Part shown: piece by piece, positions 27,452 to 36,190 of the stretch
Position numbering within the stretch: position 1 is the stretch's first letter
Layout of the letters: every line of letters starts with the position of its first letter
Assembly: GCA_945952585.1 (NCBI GenBank)
Contig: CAMFII010000001.1
Span: 124,001 to 188,000 of the forward strand
Direction: 5' to 3'
Source of the DNA: an uncultured Rhodobacter sp.
GTDB lineage: Bacteria > Pseudomonadota > Alphaproteobacteria > Rhodobacterales > Rhodobacteraceae
DNA length: 64,000 nucleotides
Translations under genes and position numbers: made by a program
The notes under the pieces: model-generated
The model's database searches: none
What the model saw: the letters and a program-made list of their open reading frames with translations, nothing else
What the model was told of the DNA's origin: nothing

Positions 27452-28519
27452 GTGAAGCGGCTGGCGCGGGCGATCCTGACGGCCTGCATGGCGGGCTCGC
27501 TGATCCTCACGCTGGTCGCGGCGGTGCAGATCGCCATGTCGGACAGCCTCGCGCCTCTGCGCGAGCGAACGGCCGAGGAAATCGTCGCGGTCACGGATGC
27601 GATGATGGCGCGTGCGGCAACGCCCGAACGCATGACCGAGCTGATCGAAAGCCGGCTGGCCGCGGAGCCACGCAACTGGGCGACATTGACGGCCCTGCGC
27701 GACGCGGCGACCGAGCAGGGCGTGGCCCTGCCGCCAGACCTGGTTGCGGCCTATGATCGTGCCAAGGCCGAGGATGGTAGCCTTGCGAACATGGCCGGGG
27801 ACTGTGCCGCCTGCGCCTGGGACATCGCCAAATGTTCCCTGTCCACCGCGATGGTGTGCAAGCTGCCGATCCTCGTCACCCCTGTTGAGGACGTGCGCGG
27901 CGTGGTCAAGGCAGGCTGGGACTATCTGGCGGGCAGCGACGTGGACGAGGTGGATCTGGGCCTGTCGATTGTCGGGCTGGGGGCGACGGCGCTGATCCTG
28001 TTCACCGGCGGCACATCCGAGACGCTGAAGCTAGGCGCTTCGGCAGCCAAGCTGGCGCGGGGGATGAAGATCCTGTCGCCGGGAATCGAAAGAATGGCGC
28101 TGACTGCTGTCAGGACTGGCGTGGACTGGAAGGCGCTGACCCGCATCGACGGCTCGGTCGAAAGCCTGACCCGGGCCGTACGGCTCGACGCCTTCCGGCC
28201 GCTTGCCGATGTCGCCTCTGACTTCGGCCGAATCGGGACGGCGACGGGGCCTACCTCTGCTCTCCACCTCCTGCGGTATGTGGACGACGCCCCGCAGGCC
28301 CGCCAGATGGCCCGCGCCGCCGAGGCGCTCGGCCCCCGAACCGTCGCCAGAGCCGAGGTGCTTGGACCGGCGCGGCTCATGCGGTCGACGATGCGGCTGT
28401 CCGGCACCGCCTGGGAGTTGATCAGCGGTCTTCTGGGGCTCATCGGATCTCTGACCCTGCTCGTCATCGGGGCGCTCAAGGGCGCGGCGTTTCGAGTCCT
28501 GCGCCGTCTGGCGCGCTGA
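27452..28519 (+). CDS. Conserved membrane-associated protein of unknown function
   Basis: A 355-aa protein I do not recognise. It has an N-terminal membrane helix (residues 8-30), a helical region, a short cysteine cluster (GDCAACAWDIAKCSLSTAMVC, five cysteines between about 117 and 136), a hydrophobic glycine-rich segment near 165-190 and a C-terminal membrane helix (about 325-345) followed by basic residues. This suggests two membrane anchors enclosing a periplasmic or cytoplasmic domain. The start is a GTG at 27452, four bases after the trpS stop, which suggests co-expression. A strong terminator at 28650 ends the unit. Confidence 0.65.
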   Translation: MKRLARAILTACMAGSLILTLVAAVQIAMSDSLAPLRERTAEEIVAVTDAMMARAATPERMTELIESRLAAEPRNWATLTALRDAATEQGVALPPDLVAAYDRAKAEDGSLANMAGDCAACAWDIAKCSLSTAMVCKLPILVTPVEDVRGVVKAGWDYLAGSDVDEVDLGLSIVGLGATALILFTGGTSETLKLGASAAKLARGMKILSPGIERMALTAVRTGVDWKALTRIDGSVESLTRAVRLDAFRPLADVASDFGRIGTATGPTSALHLLRYVDDAPQARQMARAAEALGPRTVARAEVLGPARLMRSTMRLSGTAWELISGLLGLIGSLTLLVIGALKGAAFRVLRRLAR

Positions 28520-28649
28520 CTCTGTCACGGAATCGAGTCAATCGCCTGCCACAGTGTCGCGGGGCTGCCCCACGCCCTTCGGGACCGCGCTTTTCCTGTT
28601 TCCTGCTGCCAGCGGCTACCCCGGCCCTTGCTGCCCGCGTCCCGAATTT

Positions 28650-28684
28650 GCCCCCGGACTGACCCGGTCCGGGGGCCTTTTTAT
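28650..28684 (+). terminator. Rho-independent terminator
   Basis: GCCCCCGGAC (28650-28659) pairs perfectly with GTCCGGGGGC (28667-28676) across a 7-base loop, followed by CTTTTTATT. It probably ends the trpS-27452 transcript. The rest of 28520-28746 has no gene. Confidence 0.9.
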
Positions 28685-28746
28685 TCTGTCGGGCGCTGGA
28701 CAGCCGAGCGGGCGCGCGCCATGATCCCCGCCGGAAGAGAGGGGCC

Positions 28747-29202
28747 ATGCGCAAGTTTCTTGTCGTACTGGACGACAGCCGGGAATGCCTGAATGCCATG
28801 CGGTTCGCTGCACTTCGGGCCTCGCACACGGGCGGCGGTGTGCAGATCCTGTCGATCATCGAACCTGAAGAATTCGGAACCTGGATCGGGGTCGCCGACC
28901 TGATGCGCGAGGAAGCGCGGGAGCGGATCATCGCCCATTTCGAGGTGTTCGCCAAATGGATGCGCGACAAGCAGGGCGTCGACCCGGAACTTGTGATCCG
29001 CGAGGGTGATCCGGTGACCGAGATCCTTGCCCAGATCCACGAGGATCCGGCGATCGGCGTTCTCGTACTTGGCGCGAGCCTCGAGAAATCGGGTCCCGGA
29101 CCGCTTGTGACCCAGATGTCTAAGAACTCGGGCAGCCTGCCCGTTCCGATCACCATCGTTCCCGGCGACATGTCCAAGGAGCGGCTTGAGGCGATCACCT
29201 GA
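28747..29202 (+). CDS. Universal stress protein (UspA family)
   Basis: A 151-aa cytosolic protein of the Usp fold. The N-terminal strand is KFLVVLDDSRECLNAMRFA and the C-terminal region holds the phosphate-binding type loop as VLGASLEKSGPGPLVTQ. In this family GxxGxG(S/T) motifs usually mean ATP binding; here the motif is partial (SGPGPL), so binding is uncertain. ATG 28747 has a purine-rich ribosome site. A double-hairpin repeat lies just downstream. Confidence 0.88.
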   Translation: MRKFLVVLDDSRECLNAMRFAALRASHTGGGVQILSIIEPEEFGTWIGVADLMREEARERIIAHFEVFAKWMRDKQGVDPELVIREGDPVTEILAQIHEDPAIGVLVLGASLEKSGPGPLVTQMSKNSGSLPVPITIVPGDMSKERLEAIT

Positions 29203-29227
29203 TCCACGACGCTTGGCAGGGGCGCTG

Positions 29228-29272
29228 CAAATTCCGTCGAAGGAATTTGGCAAAAGTCTTTCAAGGCTTTTG
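29228..29272. repeat. AT-rich double-hairpin element, copy 2
   Basis: The first hairpin is CAAATTCC (29228-29235) with GGAATTTG (29242-29249), perfect over 8 bp. The second follows at once: CAAAAG (29251-29256) with CTTTTG (29267-29272), extended by a wobble and CTT/AAG to about 10 bp with a 2-base loop. It has the same design as the elements at 8779, 33705 and 47412. It lies after the universal stress gene. Confidence 0.65.
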
Positions 29273-29355
29273 GATCGCGAAACTGGAATCGTTCCAGAAA
29301 CTTGACACTGGCTGATCGCGGGCGCATATCCGACTGGAATAGTCGGAGAAGCGCC

Positions 29356-29916
29356 ATGTTCATCCAGACCGAGTCCACCCCGAACCCGGCCACCCTCAAG
29401 TTTCTGCCCGGCCAGACCGTCCTTGAGATCGGCACCGCCGATTTCCCGAGTGTCGATGCCGCAAAGACCTCGCCATTGGCCGCGCGCATCTTCGCGACCG
29501 GCAACGTGACCGGTGTCTTCTTCGGAAGCGACTTTGTGACGGTGACCAAGGCCGAAGCCGCAAACTGGGATCACGTCAAGCCTGCGATCCTCGGCGCGAT
29601 CATGGAGCATTACCAGTCCGGCGCGCCGGTGATGGAGGGCGAGGCTGCCTCGGGCCATACCGCGCATGACGGCGGCCCGGACGAAGAGATCGTCCTGCAG
29701 ATCAAGGAACTGCTCGACACCCGCGTGCGGCCCGCCGTCGCGCAGGATGGCGGCGACATCACCTTCCACGGTTTCGATCGCGGCATCGTCTATCTGCACA
29801 TGCAGGGCGCCTGTGCCGGCTGCCCGTCTTCGACGCTTACGTTGAAGATGGGGATCGAGAACCTGCTGCGGCACTACATTCCGGAAGTGATCGAGGTTCG
29901 CCCCGTCGCGGCCTGA
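29356..29916 (+). CDS. NifU-family Fe-S scaffold protein (Nfu type)
   Basis: A 186-aa iron-sulphur cluster carrier that passes clusters to target proteins. It has an Nfu N-terminal domain (residues 1-88, opening MFIQTESTPNPATLKFLPG) and a C-terminal NifU-like domain with the cluster-binding Cys153 and Cys156 in ACAGCPSS. GGAGAAG precedes ATG 29356. It heads a possible operon with tsaB and rimI (gap of 7 bases). Targets could include the succinate dehydrogenase and other Fe-S enzymes, which is inference. Confidence 0.93.
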   Translation: MFIQTESTPNPATLKFLPGQTVLEIGTADFPSVDAAKTSPLAARIFATGNVTGVFFGSDFVTVTKAEAANWDHVKPAILGAIMEHYQSGAPVMEGEAASGHTAHDGGPDEEIVLQIKELLDTRVRPAVAQDGGDITFHGFDRGIVYLHMQGACAGCPSSTLTLKMGIENLLRHYIPEVIEVRPVAA

Positions 29917-29923
29917 CATCACC

Positions 29924-30556
29924 ATGACGGATGCTGTTCTTGGCTTCGACACATCGGCCGCGCATTGCGCGGCCGCTCTCGTCTCGGGTGGGCAAGTGCT
30001 CGCCTGTCGGATCGAGCCGATGGAAAAGGGCCAGGCAGAACGCCTGATGCCGATGCTGGAAGAGGTCTTGGCCGAGGCCGGTCTGGTCTGGCGCGATCTC
30101 GCCGCGATCGGTGTGGGGACCGGACCGGGGAACTTCACCGGCGTGCGTATTTCGGTCGCCGCCGCGCGCGGCCTGGCCCTGTCGCTTGGCGTTCCCGCAC
30201 TCGGCGTTACCGCCTTCGAGGCGCTTTCATATGGACTGGCGTCGTCAGTGGTCACCCTCGTCGATGCCCGCCGCGGCGCAGTCTGGCTCGCCGCCGATGA
30301 TCTCGCCCCGACCCAGGCGGATCAGGGAGCGTTGCCCGAAAGCCTTCGCGGGCGCGATTTCGTCGGACACGGCGCCGACTCCGCCGCCGCATCCCTTGGC
30401 GGCACGGAGATTGAGCCGGCCCATCCACTGCCTGTCGCCATCGCCCTGATCGCGGAACTGCGGCGAAGCACGCAGCAGCCGCGTCCTGCGCCGCTTTACC
30501 TGCGCGCCGCCGATGCCGCGCCCTCGGCCGATCCGCCGCCGGTCATCCTGCCATGA
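29924..30556 (+). CDS. tsaB: tRNA threonylcarbamoyladenosine biosynthesis protein TsaB
   Basis: Partner of TsaD in making t6A37, the modified base next to ANN anticodons. The 210-aa protein has the actin-like fold start VLGFDTSAAHCAAAL and the conserved IGVGTGPGNFTGVRI. TsaB is a pseudo-enzyme that stabilises TsaD. It overlaps rimI by ATGA, the usual tsaB-rimI arrangement. Confidence 0.93.
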   Translation: MTDAVLGFDTSAAHCAAALVSGGQVLACRIEPMEKGQAERLMPMLEEVLAEAGLVWRDLAAIGVGTGPGNFTGVRISVAAARGLALSLGVPALGVTAFEALSYGLASSVVTLVDARRGAVWLAADDLAPTQADQGALPESLRGRDFVGHGADSAAASLGGTEIEPAHPLPVAIALIAELRRSTQQPRPAPLYLRAADAAPSADPPPVILP

Positions 30557-30972
30557 CACCGGCGCGCATGGCAGAAATCCATGCCGCAAGCTTTGTTACC
30601 CCGCGCCCGTGGAGCGAGGCCGAGCTTGCCGGGTTTCTCGCCGATCCCTCCATCGTTTCGGTCGACCTGCCGGACGGCTTTGCCATTGGCCGGGTGATCC
30701 TCGACGAGGCCGAGGTGCTGACCATCGCCGTCGATCCCGCCGCACGGCGAAAGGGGGTCGGCAAGCGCCTCCTGACCGGGCTTCTCGACACGATGGCCCT
30801 GGCCGGCGCGACGACGGTCCATCTTGAAGTCGCTGCCGACAACACCCCTGCCCGGGCGCTCTACATCGCCGCAGGATTTGCGGAAATCGGTCGCCGGAAA
30901 GGCTATTACCAAAGTCCCGAGGGCACTCGCGTCGACGCCTTGGTCATGCGGCGGTCAGGAATGCCAAGCTGA
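30553..30972 (+). CDS. rimI: Ribosomal-protein-alanine N-acetyltransferase RimI
   Basis: A GNAT acetyltransferase that in Escherichia coli acetylates the N-terminus of ribosomal protein S18. The 139-aa product has the acetyl-CoA loop RRKGVGKRLL and the C-terminal NTPARALYIAAGF motif. It overlaps tsaB (ATGA). The N-terminus is slightly shortened (MTPARMAEIHAASF) but starts in the expected strand. A 148-base gap follows before the transporter operon, holding a probable promoter. Confidence 0.9.
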   Translation: MTPARMAEIHAASFVTPRPWSEAELAGFLADPSIVSVDLPDGFAIGRVILDEAEVLTIAVDPAARRKGVGKRLLTGLLDTMALAGATTVHLEVAADNTPARALYIAAGFAEIGRRKGYYQSPEGTRVDALVMRRSGMPS

Positions 30973-31120
30973 CCCGAAGTTTGATCGAAAAGTCAAACTT
31001 TCGGCCACCGCCACCTGCGTCGCATCAGAATCTCCCTTGACCGTCAAAGCGGTTCGGCCCCTAAATCACCCCAATCCGTCGCGACAGCCGACGGCAAGAA
31101 TTATCAACCGGGAGACATCC

Positions 31121-32116
31121 ATGACCCTTATGAAAACGCTTCTCGGCGCGGCTGCGACGCTTGCGCTGACTGCAGGTGTGTCGTTCGCCGATCCGGCGAT
31201 CATTTTCGACCTCGGCGGCAAGTTCGACAAATCCTTCAACGAGGCGGCCTTCAACGGGGCGCAGCGTTGGGCGCAGGAAACCGGCGGCACCTTCAAGGAG
31301 CTTGAGATGCAGTCGGAAGCCCAGCGCGAACAGGCGCTGCGCCGTCTGGCGGAATCGGGCGCCAACCCGGTCGTCATGACCGGCTTCGCCTTTGGCGACG
31401 TGCTCGCCAAGGTTGCTCCGGACTATCCCGACACCAAGTTCGCCATCGTCGACATGGTCGTCGAACAGCCGAACGTGCGTTCGGTGGTCTTCACCGAGAA
31501 TGAGGGCAGCTACCTTGTCGGCATGCTGGCCGCGCAGGCGTCCAAGACCGGCACCGTCGGCTTCATCGGCGGCATGGACATTCCGCTGATCCGCAAGTTC
31601 GCCTGCGGCTATGCGGAGGGCGTGAAGGCCGTGAACCCCGATGCCAAGATCGTGGTGAACTTCACCGGCACCACGCCCTCGGCGTGGAACGACCCGGTCA
31701 AGGGCGCGGAACTGGCCAAGGGTCAGAAGGCGCAGGGCGCCGACGTGATCTACGCTGCCGCCGGCGGCACGGGTATCGGCGTTCTGCAGGCTGCCGCCGA
31801 CGAAGGCATCCTGTCGATCGGCGTCGACAGCAACCAGAACTACCTGCACCCGGGCAAGGTGCTGACCTCGATGCTCAAGCGCGTCGACAACGCCGTGTAC
31901 GAGGCCTTCAAGGAAGGTACGGACCTCAAGACCGGCATCGTGGTGATGGATCTCAAGGCCGAGGGCGTGGGCTATGCGCTGGACGACAACAACCGTCCGC
32001 TCATCACGGCCGACATGGAAAGCGCGGTCAATGCAGCAGCCGGCAAGATCAAGTCGGGCGAGCTGAAAGTCCATGACTACATGGCGGACGACAGCTGCCC
32101 GTCGCTGAAGTTCTGA
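31121..32116 (+). CDS. BMP-family (purine nucleoside) ABC transporter substrate-binding protein
   Basis: Periplasmic receptor of the PnrA/BMP family, 331 aa. The signal peptide is MTLMKTLLGAAATLALTAGVSFA. The mature protein shows DLGGKFDKSFNEAAF, the family's glycine and aspartate motif, and GGTGIGVLQAA. The family binds nucleosides such as inosine, adenosine and guanosine. GGGAGA lies 9 bases before ATG 31121. It is the first gene of an operon with the ATPase and two permeases and ends with a purine nucleoside phosphorylase, so purine nucleosides are the likely cargo. Confidence 0.92.
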   Translation: MTLMKTLLGAAATLALTAGVSFADPAIIFDLGGKFDKSFNEAAFNGAQRWAQETGGTFKELEMQSEAQREQALRRLAESGANPVVMTGFAFGDVLAKVAPDYPDTKFAIVDMVVEQPNVRSVVFTENEGSYLVGMLAAQASKTGTVGFIGGMDIPLIRKFACGYAEGVKAVNPDAKIVVNFTGTTPSAWNDPVKGAELAKGQKAQGADVIYAAAGGTGIGVLQAAADEGILSIGVDSNQNYLHPGKVLTSMLKRVDNAVYEAFKEGTDLKTGIVVMDLKAEGVGYALDDNNRPLITADMESAVNAAAGKIKSGELKVHDYMADDSCPSLKF

Positions 32117-32117
32117 G

Positions 32118-33698
32118 ATGACCGCTGACGTGGGCGGGGGGCGGCCGGCAGCGGCCGCCCCGTCTTCCAGCCCCTTCGCCATCGAGCTGAAGGGCATATC
32201 GAAATCCTTCGGCCCGGTTCAGGCCAACAAGGACGTCAACATCGCGGTGCCGAAGGGCACAATCCACGGGATCATCGGCGAGAACGGGGCGGGGAAATCC
32301 ACGCTCATGTCGATCCTCTACGGCTTCTACAAGGCCGATGCGGGCGAGATTTTCGTGAATGGCAAACTGACGGCCATCCCCGACAGCCAGAGCGCCATCC
32401 GCGCCGGCATCGGCATGGTCTTCCAGCATTTCAAGCTGGTGCAGAACTTCACGGTGCTCGAGAACGTCGTCCTTGGGGCCGAAGATGGCGCGCTGCTGCG
32501 CCCCTCGCTCGCCAAGGCGCGCAAGACGTTGCAGGACCTTGCTCAGGAATATGAACTCGACGTCGACCCCGACGCGCTGGTCGAGGACCTGTCAGTGGGC
32601 CACCAGCAACGGGTCGAGATCCTCAAGGCGCTCTACCGCCAGGCCGAGATCCTGATCCTCGACGAGCCGACGGGCGTGCTGACGCCGGCCGAGGCCGATC
32701 ACCTGTTCCGCATCCTCAAGGGGCTGCGCGACCAGGGCAAGACGGTAATCCTCATCACCCACAAGCTGCGCGAGATCATGGAGGCGACCGACAATGTCAG
32801 CGTCATGCGGCGCGGCACGATGGTCGGAACGGTGAAAACCGCGCAGACCTCGCCAGAGGAGCTGGCCGAATTGATGGTCGGCCGCAAGGTACTGCTCGAG
32901 GTCGAGAAGCAACCGGCTCATCCCGGGAAGGTCGTGCTTTCGGTTCAAGACCTGCGGGTCATGGACGAGATCGGCGTGGAACGGCTCAAGGGGGTCAGCT
33001 TCGAGATCCGCGCTGGCGAAATCCTTGGTATCGCCGGCGTCGCGGGGAACGGGCAATCGGAACTGCTTGCTGCGCTTGGCGGCATCCAGCCGGCAACCGG
33101 CACAGTCATGATGAACGGCGCGGCACTGCCTTTGTCCGGTCACGACGCGAACGGCCGCACCCGACGAGAAGCGGGCATCGCCCATGTGCCCGAGGACCGG
33201 CAGATGCTGGGCCTAATCATGGATTTCACCGCCTGGGAAAACACGGCCTTCGGCTATCACAACGAGCCGAAATACCAGAAGAACGCGCTGCTGATGGACA
33301 ATGACGCCATCCGGTCGGACACCGAAAGAAAGATGGCGACCTTCGACGTACGCCCGCCGATCCCGACGCTCGCGGCCAAGAACTTCTCGGGCGGCAACCA
33401 GCAGAAGATCGTGGTCGCGCGAGAAATCGAGAGCGACCCGGACCTGCTGCTTGTCGGCCAGCCAACGCGCGGGGTCGACATCGGCGCCATCGAGTTCATC
33501 CACAAGCAGATCGTTGCGCTTCGCGATGCCGGCAAGGCGATCCTGCTGGTATCGGTCGAACTCGACGAGATCATGAGCCTCTCCGACCGCATCGCCGTGA
33601 TGTTCGACGGTCGCCTGATGGGGTTCCGCGATCCGGAGACGACCAACGAGCGAGAACTGGGCCTGCTGATGGCCGGCGTGTCGGGGGACGCGGCATGA
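32118..33698 (+). CDS. ABC transporter ATP-binding protein (double domain, nucleoside/sugar type)
   Basis: A 526-aa tandem ATPase like RbsA and the Bacillus nucleoside transporter YufO/NupO. Domain 1 has Walker A GENGAGKS, signature LSVGHQQR and Walker B ILILDEPTG. Domain 2 has a degenerate Walker A (AGNGQS, Lys replaced by Gln), signature SGGNQQK and an altered Walker B (LLLVGQPTRGVD). This asymmetry is normal for the family. It starts 1 base after the receptor gene stop. It energises transport with the permeases at 33760 and 34854. Confidence 0.94.
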   Translation: MTADVGGGRPAAAAPSSSPFAIELKGISKSFGPVQANKDVNIAVPKGTIHGIIGENGAGKSTLMSILYGFYKADAGEIFVNGKLTAIPDSQSAIRAGIGMVFQHFKLVQNFTVLENVVLGAEDGALLRPSLAKARKTLQDLAQEYELDVDPDALVEDLSVGHQQRVEILKALYRQAEILILDEPTGVLTPAEADHLFRILKGLRDQGKTVILITHKLREIMEATDNVSVMRRGTMVGTVKTAQTSPEELAELMVGRKVLLEVEKQPAHPGKVVLSVQDLRVMDEIGVERLKGVSFEIRAGEILGIAGVAGNGQSELLAALGGIQPATGTVMMNGAALPLSGHDANGRTRREAGIAHVPEDRQMLGLIMDFTAWENTAFGYHNEPKYQKNALLMDNDAIRSDTERKMATFDVRPPIPTLAAKNFSGGNQQKIVVAREIESDPDLLLVGQPTRGVDIGAIEFIHKQIVALRDAGKAILLVSVELDEIMSLSDRIAVMFDGRLMGFRDPETTNERELGLLMAGVSGDAA

Positions 33699-33704
33699 AC
33701 GCAC

Positions 33705-33743
33705 GAATTTTCTACGAAAATTCTGAAATTTCGCAGAAATTTC
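33705..33743. repeat. AT-rich double-hairpin element, copy 3
   Basis: GAATTTTC (33705-33712) pairs with GAAAATTC (33716-33723) across a 3-base loop. One base later GAAATTTC (33725-33732) pairs with GAAATTTC (33736-33743) across GCA. It lies in the ATPase-permease gap inside an operon, so it may tune expression of the membrane subunits rather than end transcription completely. Confidence 0.65.
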
Positions 33744-33759
33744 GGGAAAGGGGCTGCGC

Positions 33760-34854
33760 ATGACCAAGCTTCCGACCTGGGCCGATGTCGTACTGGTGCC
33801 GCTCATCAGCCTCGCGCTCGCCGCGATCATTTCGGCCTTCGTCCTGCTCGGCATCGGGCAAAGCCCGACCGAAGCTTTCTGGGTCATGGTCGACGGCGCC
33901 GTCGGGTCCGCCTATGGCTGGGGCTACACGCTTTACTACGCGACGAGCTTCATCTTTACCGGCCTCGCGGTGACCGTGGCCTTCCACGGTAGCCTGTTCA
34001 ACATCGGCGGCGAGGGTCAGGCGCAGCTGGGCGGCCTCGGCGTAGCCTTTGTCTGCCTGGCCCTGCCCTGGCCGCACTGGACGCTGGCCTTGCCGGCGGC
34101 GATGGTCGGAGCGGCCTTGTTCGGGGCTGCCTGGGCGGCGATCCCGGCCTGGCTGCAGGCCAAGCGCGGCAGCCATATCGTGATCACAACGATTATGTTC
34201 AACTACATCGCGTCGGCGCTGCTCATCTATCTGCTGGTGAACGTCCTGCGTCCCCCAGGGCAGATGGACCCGGCAACGGCGAACTTCCCGCCGGGAACCC
34301 ATCTGCCGACGCTGAACGAGATCCCCGGCCTGAACCTGATCTTCACCAAGAAGGTCCCAGCAAACATCTCGCTTTTCGTTGCGCTGATCTGCTGCTGGCT
34401 TGTGTGGCTGCTGATGTGGCGTACGCGGCTTGGCTACGAGATCCGCGCCTTCGGCAAATCGGAAAAAGCCGCGACTTATGCCGGCATTTCCTCCTTCAAG
34501 ATCATCATGGTCGCCATGCTGATCTCGGGTGCGCTGTCGGGCCTCATGGCGATCAACAACGTCATGGGGGAAAGCGGCCGCCTGGTGCAGAACGCCTCCG
34601 AAGGCGCGGGCTTCATCGGCATCGCCGTGGCGCTCATGGGACGAAACCATCCGGTCGGCGTGTTGCTGGCGGCGATCCTCTTCGGCTTCCTCTACCAGGG
34701 CGGGGCCGAGCTGGGTCTCTGGACCACCATCCCGATCGAGTTGCGGACGGTCGTGCAGGGTCTCGTGATCCTGTTCACCGGCGCGCTGGACCAGATGGTG
34801 CGGATGATGCTGGGTGTGTTCTTCCGGCCGCGCGCGCAGGCGAGGGCCAGCTGA
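33760..34854 (+). CDS. ABC transporter permease (nucleoside transporter, subunit 1)
   Basis: A 364-aa inner-membrane permease of the branched-chain/BPD_transp_2 type, with about 8-10 helices (for example WADVVLVPLISLALAAIISA at the start). Conserved segments include NIGGEGQAQLGGLG and the EAA-like coupling region around FGKSEKAATYAG. It forms the channel with the next permease, overlapping it by 1 base (TGATG). Confidence 0.92.
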   Translation: MTKLPTWADVVLVPLISLALAAIISAFVLLGIGQSPTEAFWVMVDGAVGSAYGWGYTLYYATSFIFTGLAVTVAFHGSLFNIGGEGQAQLGGLGVAFVCLALPWPHWTLALPAAMVGAALFGAAWAAIPAWLQAKRGSHIVITTIMFNYIASALLIYLLVNVLRPPGQMDPATANFPPGTHLPTLNEIPGLNLIFTKKVPANISLFVALICCWLVWLLMWRTRLGYEIRAFGKSEKAATYAGISSFKIIMVAMLISGALSGLMAINNVMGESGRLVQNASEGAGFIGIAVALMGRNHPVGVLLAAILFGFLYQGGAELGLWTTIPIELRTVVQGLVILFTGALDQMVRMMLGVFFRPRAQARAS

Positions 34855-35822
34855 TGGACTACGCGACCTTCCTGCAAGTCCTTGACACCACGCTGCGTCT
34901 GTCGACGCCGCTGCTTCTGGCCTGCCTCGCCGGTCTTTATTCCGAACGCGCGGGCATCTTCGACATCGGGCTTGAAGGCAAGATGCTGATGGCGGCGATG
35001 TCGGCAGGGGCGGTGTCCTACCTGACGGGCTCGGTCTGGATCGGACTTCTGGCCGCGATCGCGGGATCTCTTCTGTTCGCGGTGGTCCATGGCCTCGCCT
35101 CGATCACCTTCCGCGGGAACCAGCTGATCTCTGGCGTTGCGCTGAACTTCGTGGCCTCGGGGATCACGGTTCTGATCGCGCAGTCGCTGTTCGGCCAGGG
35201 CGGGCGGACGCCGCCGCTCGACGGGGCGGCGCGGTTCAATCCAATCACCCTGCCGCTTGCCGATCAGATCGCGGGCGTGCCGATCATCGGCCCGTTCTAT
35301 TCCGAGGTGATCTCGGGCCATACATTCCTCGTCTATGTCGGCCTCCTGATGGTGCCGCTCAGCTGGTGGGTGCTTTACCGGACGCGCTTTGGTCTGCGCC
35401 TGCGTGCCGTTGGCGAAAACCCGGCCTCGGTCGATACGGCCGGCATCTCGGTCGTGCGGCTGCGCTATACGGCGGTGCTCATCACCGGCATCCTGTGCGG
35501 ACTTGCGGGGGCCTACATGTCGACCGGCCTGCAGGCCGGCTTTGGCAAGGAGATGACGGCGGGCCGGGGGTATATCGCGCTGGCCGCCCTGATCTTCGCC
35601 AAGTGGCGGCCATGGTACTGCCTCTGGGCAACGCTGCTTTTCGGCTTCTTCCAGGCCATCGCGCTTCGCCCCGACGTGATCGAGAACACCATCGGCATCT
35701 CGATCCCCGTTCCGGCGCTGGACGCCCTGCCCTACATCCTCACCGTCGTTGTCCTCGCCGGTCTTGTCGGCAAGGCGATCCCGCCGCGGGCAGGCGGAGA
35801 GCCCTACGTCAAGGAGCGGTGA
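34854..35822 (+). CDS. ABC transporter permease (nucleoside transporter, subunit 2)
   Basis: A 322-aa permease with DIGLEGKMLMAAMSAG and GENPASVDTAGISVVRLRY, the ATPase-coupling segment. It is the second half of the heterodimeric channel. Start ATG 34854 overlaps the previous stop; its own stop overlaps the next start (TGATG at 35820-35824). The open frame extends far upstream to 34404 but only as a shadow of subunit 1. Confidence 0.93.
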   Translation: MDYATFLQVLDTTLRLSTPLLLACLAGLYSERAGIFDIGLEGKMLMAAMSAGAVSYLTGSVWIGLLAAIAGSLLFAVVHGLASITFRGNQLISGVALNFVASGITVLIAQSLFGQGGRTPPLDGAARFNPITLPLADQIAGVPIIGPFYSEVISGHTFLVYVGLLMVPLSWWVLYRTRFGLRLRAVGENPASVDTAGISVVRLRYTAVLITGILCGLAGAYMSTGLQAGFGKEMTAGRGYIALAALIFAKWRPWYCLWATLLFGFFQAIALRPDVIENTIGISIPVPALDALPYILTVVVLAGLVGKAIPPRAGGEPYVKER

Positions 35823-36190
35823 TGCGCGGGCTTGCTGCGGGCCTGATCGTCCTTGGCCTGGTGGCGCCCGCCATGGCCGAGGACAGCCCGCAAGTGGCGG
35901 AATGGGTCGTGCAGGAGTCCTGGGCCGGGGGCTATATCGGGACGAACCCGCGCAACCGCGATGGGATCCTGTTCCGGCTGGAAGACGGAACGACGCTCCC
36001 TGTCGCCTGGGACGAGGCAGCGGGACCAAAAACGGTCCTGAAAGGCTGCGAGTTCTTCCTGGGTGAGTCCAGCCGTCCCTGCCACGCGGTCCTGCGTGCA
36101 GGTGCCGTCAAGACTGGCCAGCAGATGGTGATGATCGTCTACCATGTGCGCTCCATCGACCCGCCGGTATGGGTAAGGAACAGACCATGA
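35822..36190 (+). CDS. Small secreted protein inside the nucleoside transporter operon
   Basis: A 122-aa protein with a signal peptide (MRGLAAGLIVLGLVAPAMAE). The mature part has two cysteines (GCEFFLG and PCHAVL) that may form a disulphide. I know no function. It overlaps the permease stop and the phosphorylase start by 4 bases each (TGATG/ATGA), so it is translated as part of the transporter operon; a periplasmic accessory role is inferred. Confidence 0.7.
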   Translation: MRGLAAGLIVLGLVAPAMAEDSPQVAEWVVQESWAGGYIGTNPRNRDGILFRLEDGTTLPVAWDEAAGPKTVLKGCEFFLGESSRPCHAVLRAGAVKTGQQMVMIVYHVRSIDPPVWVRNRP

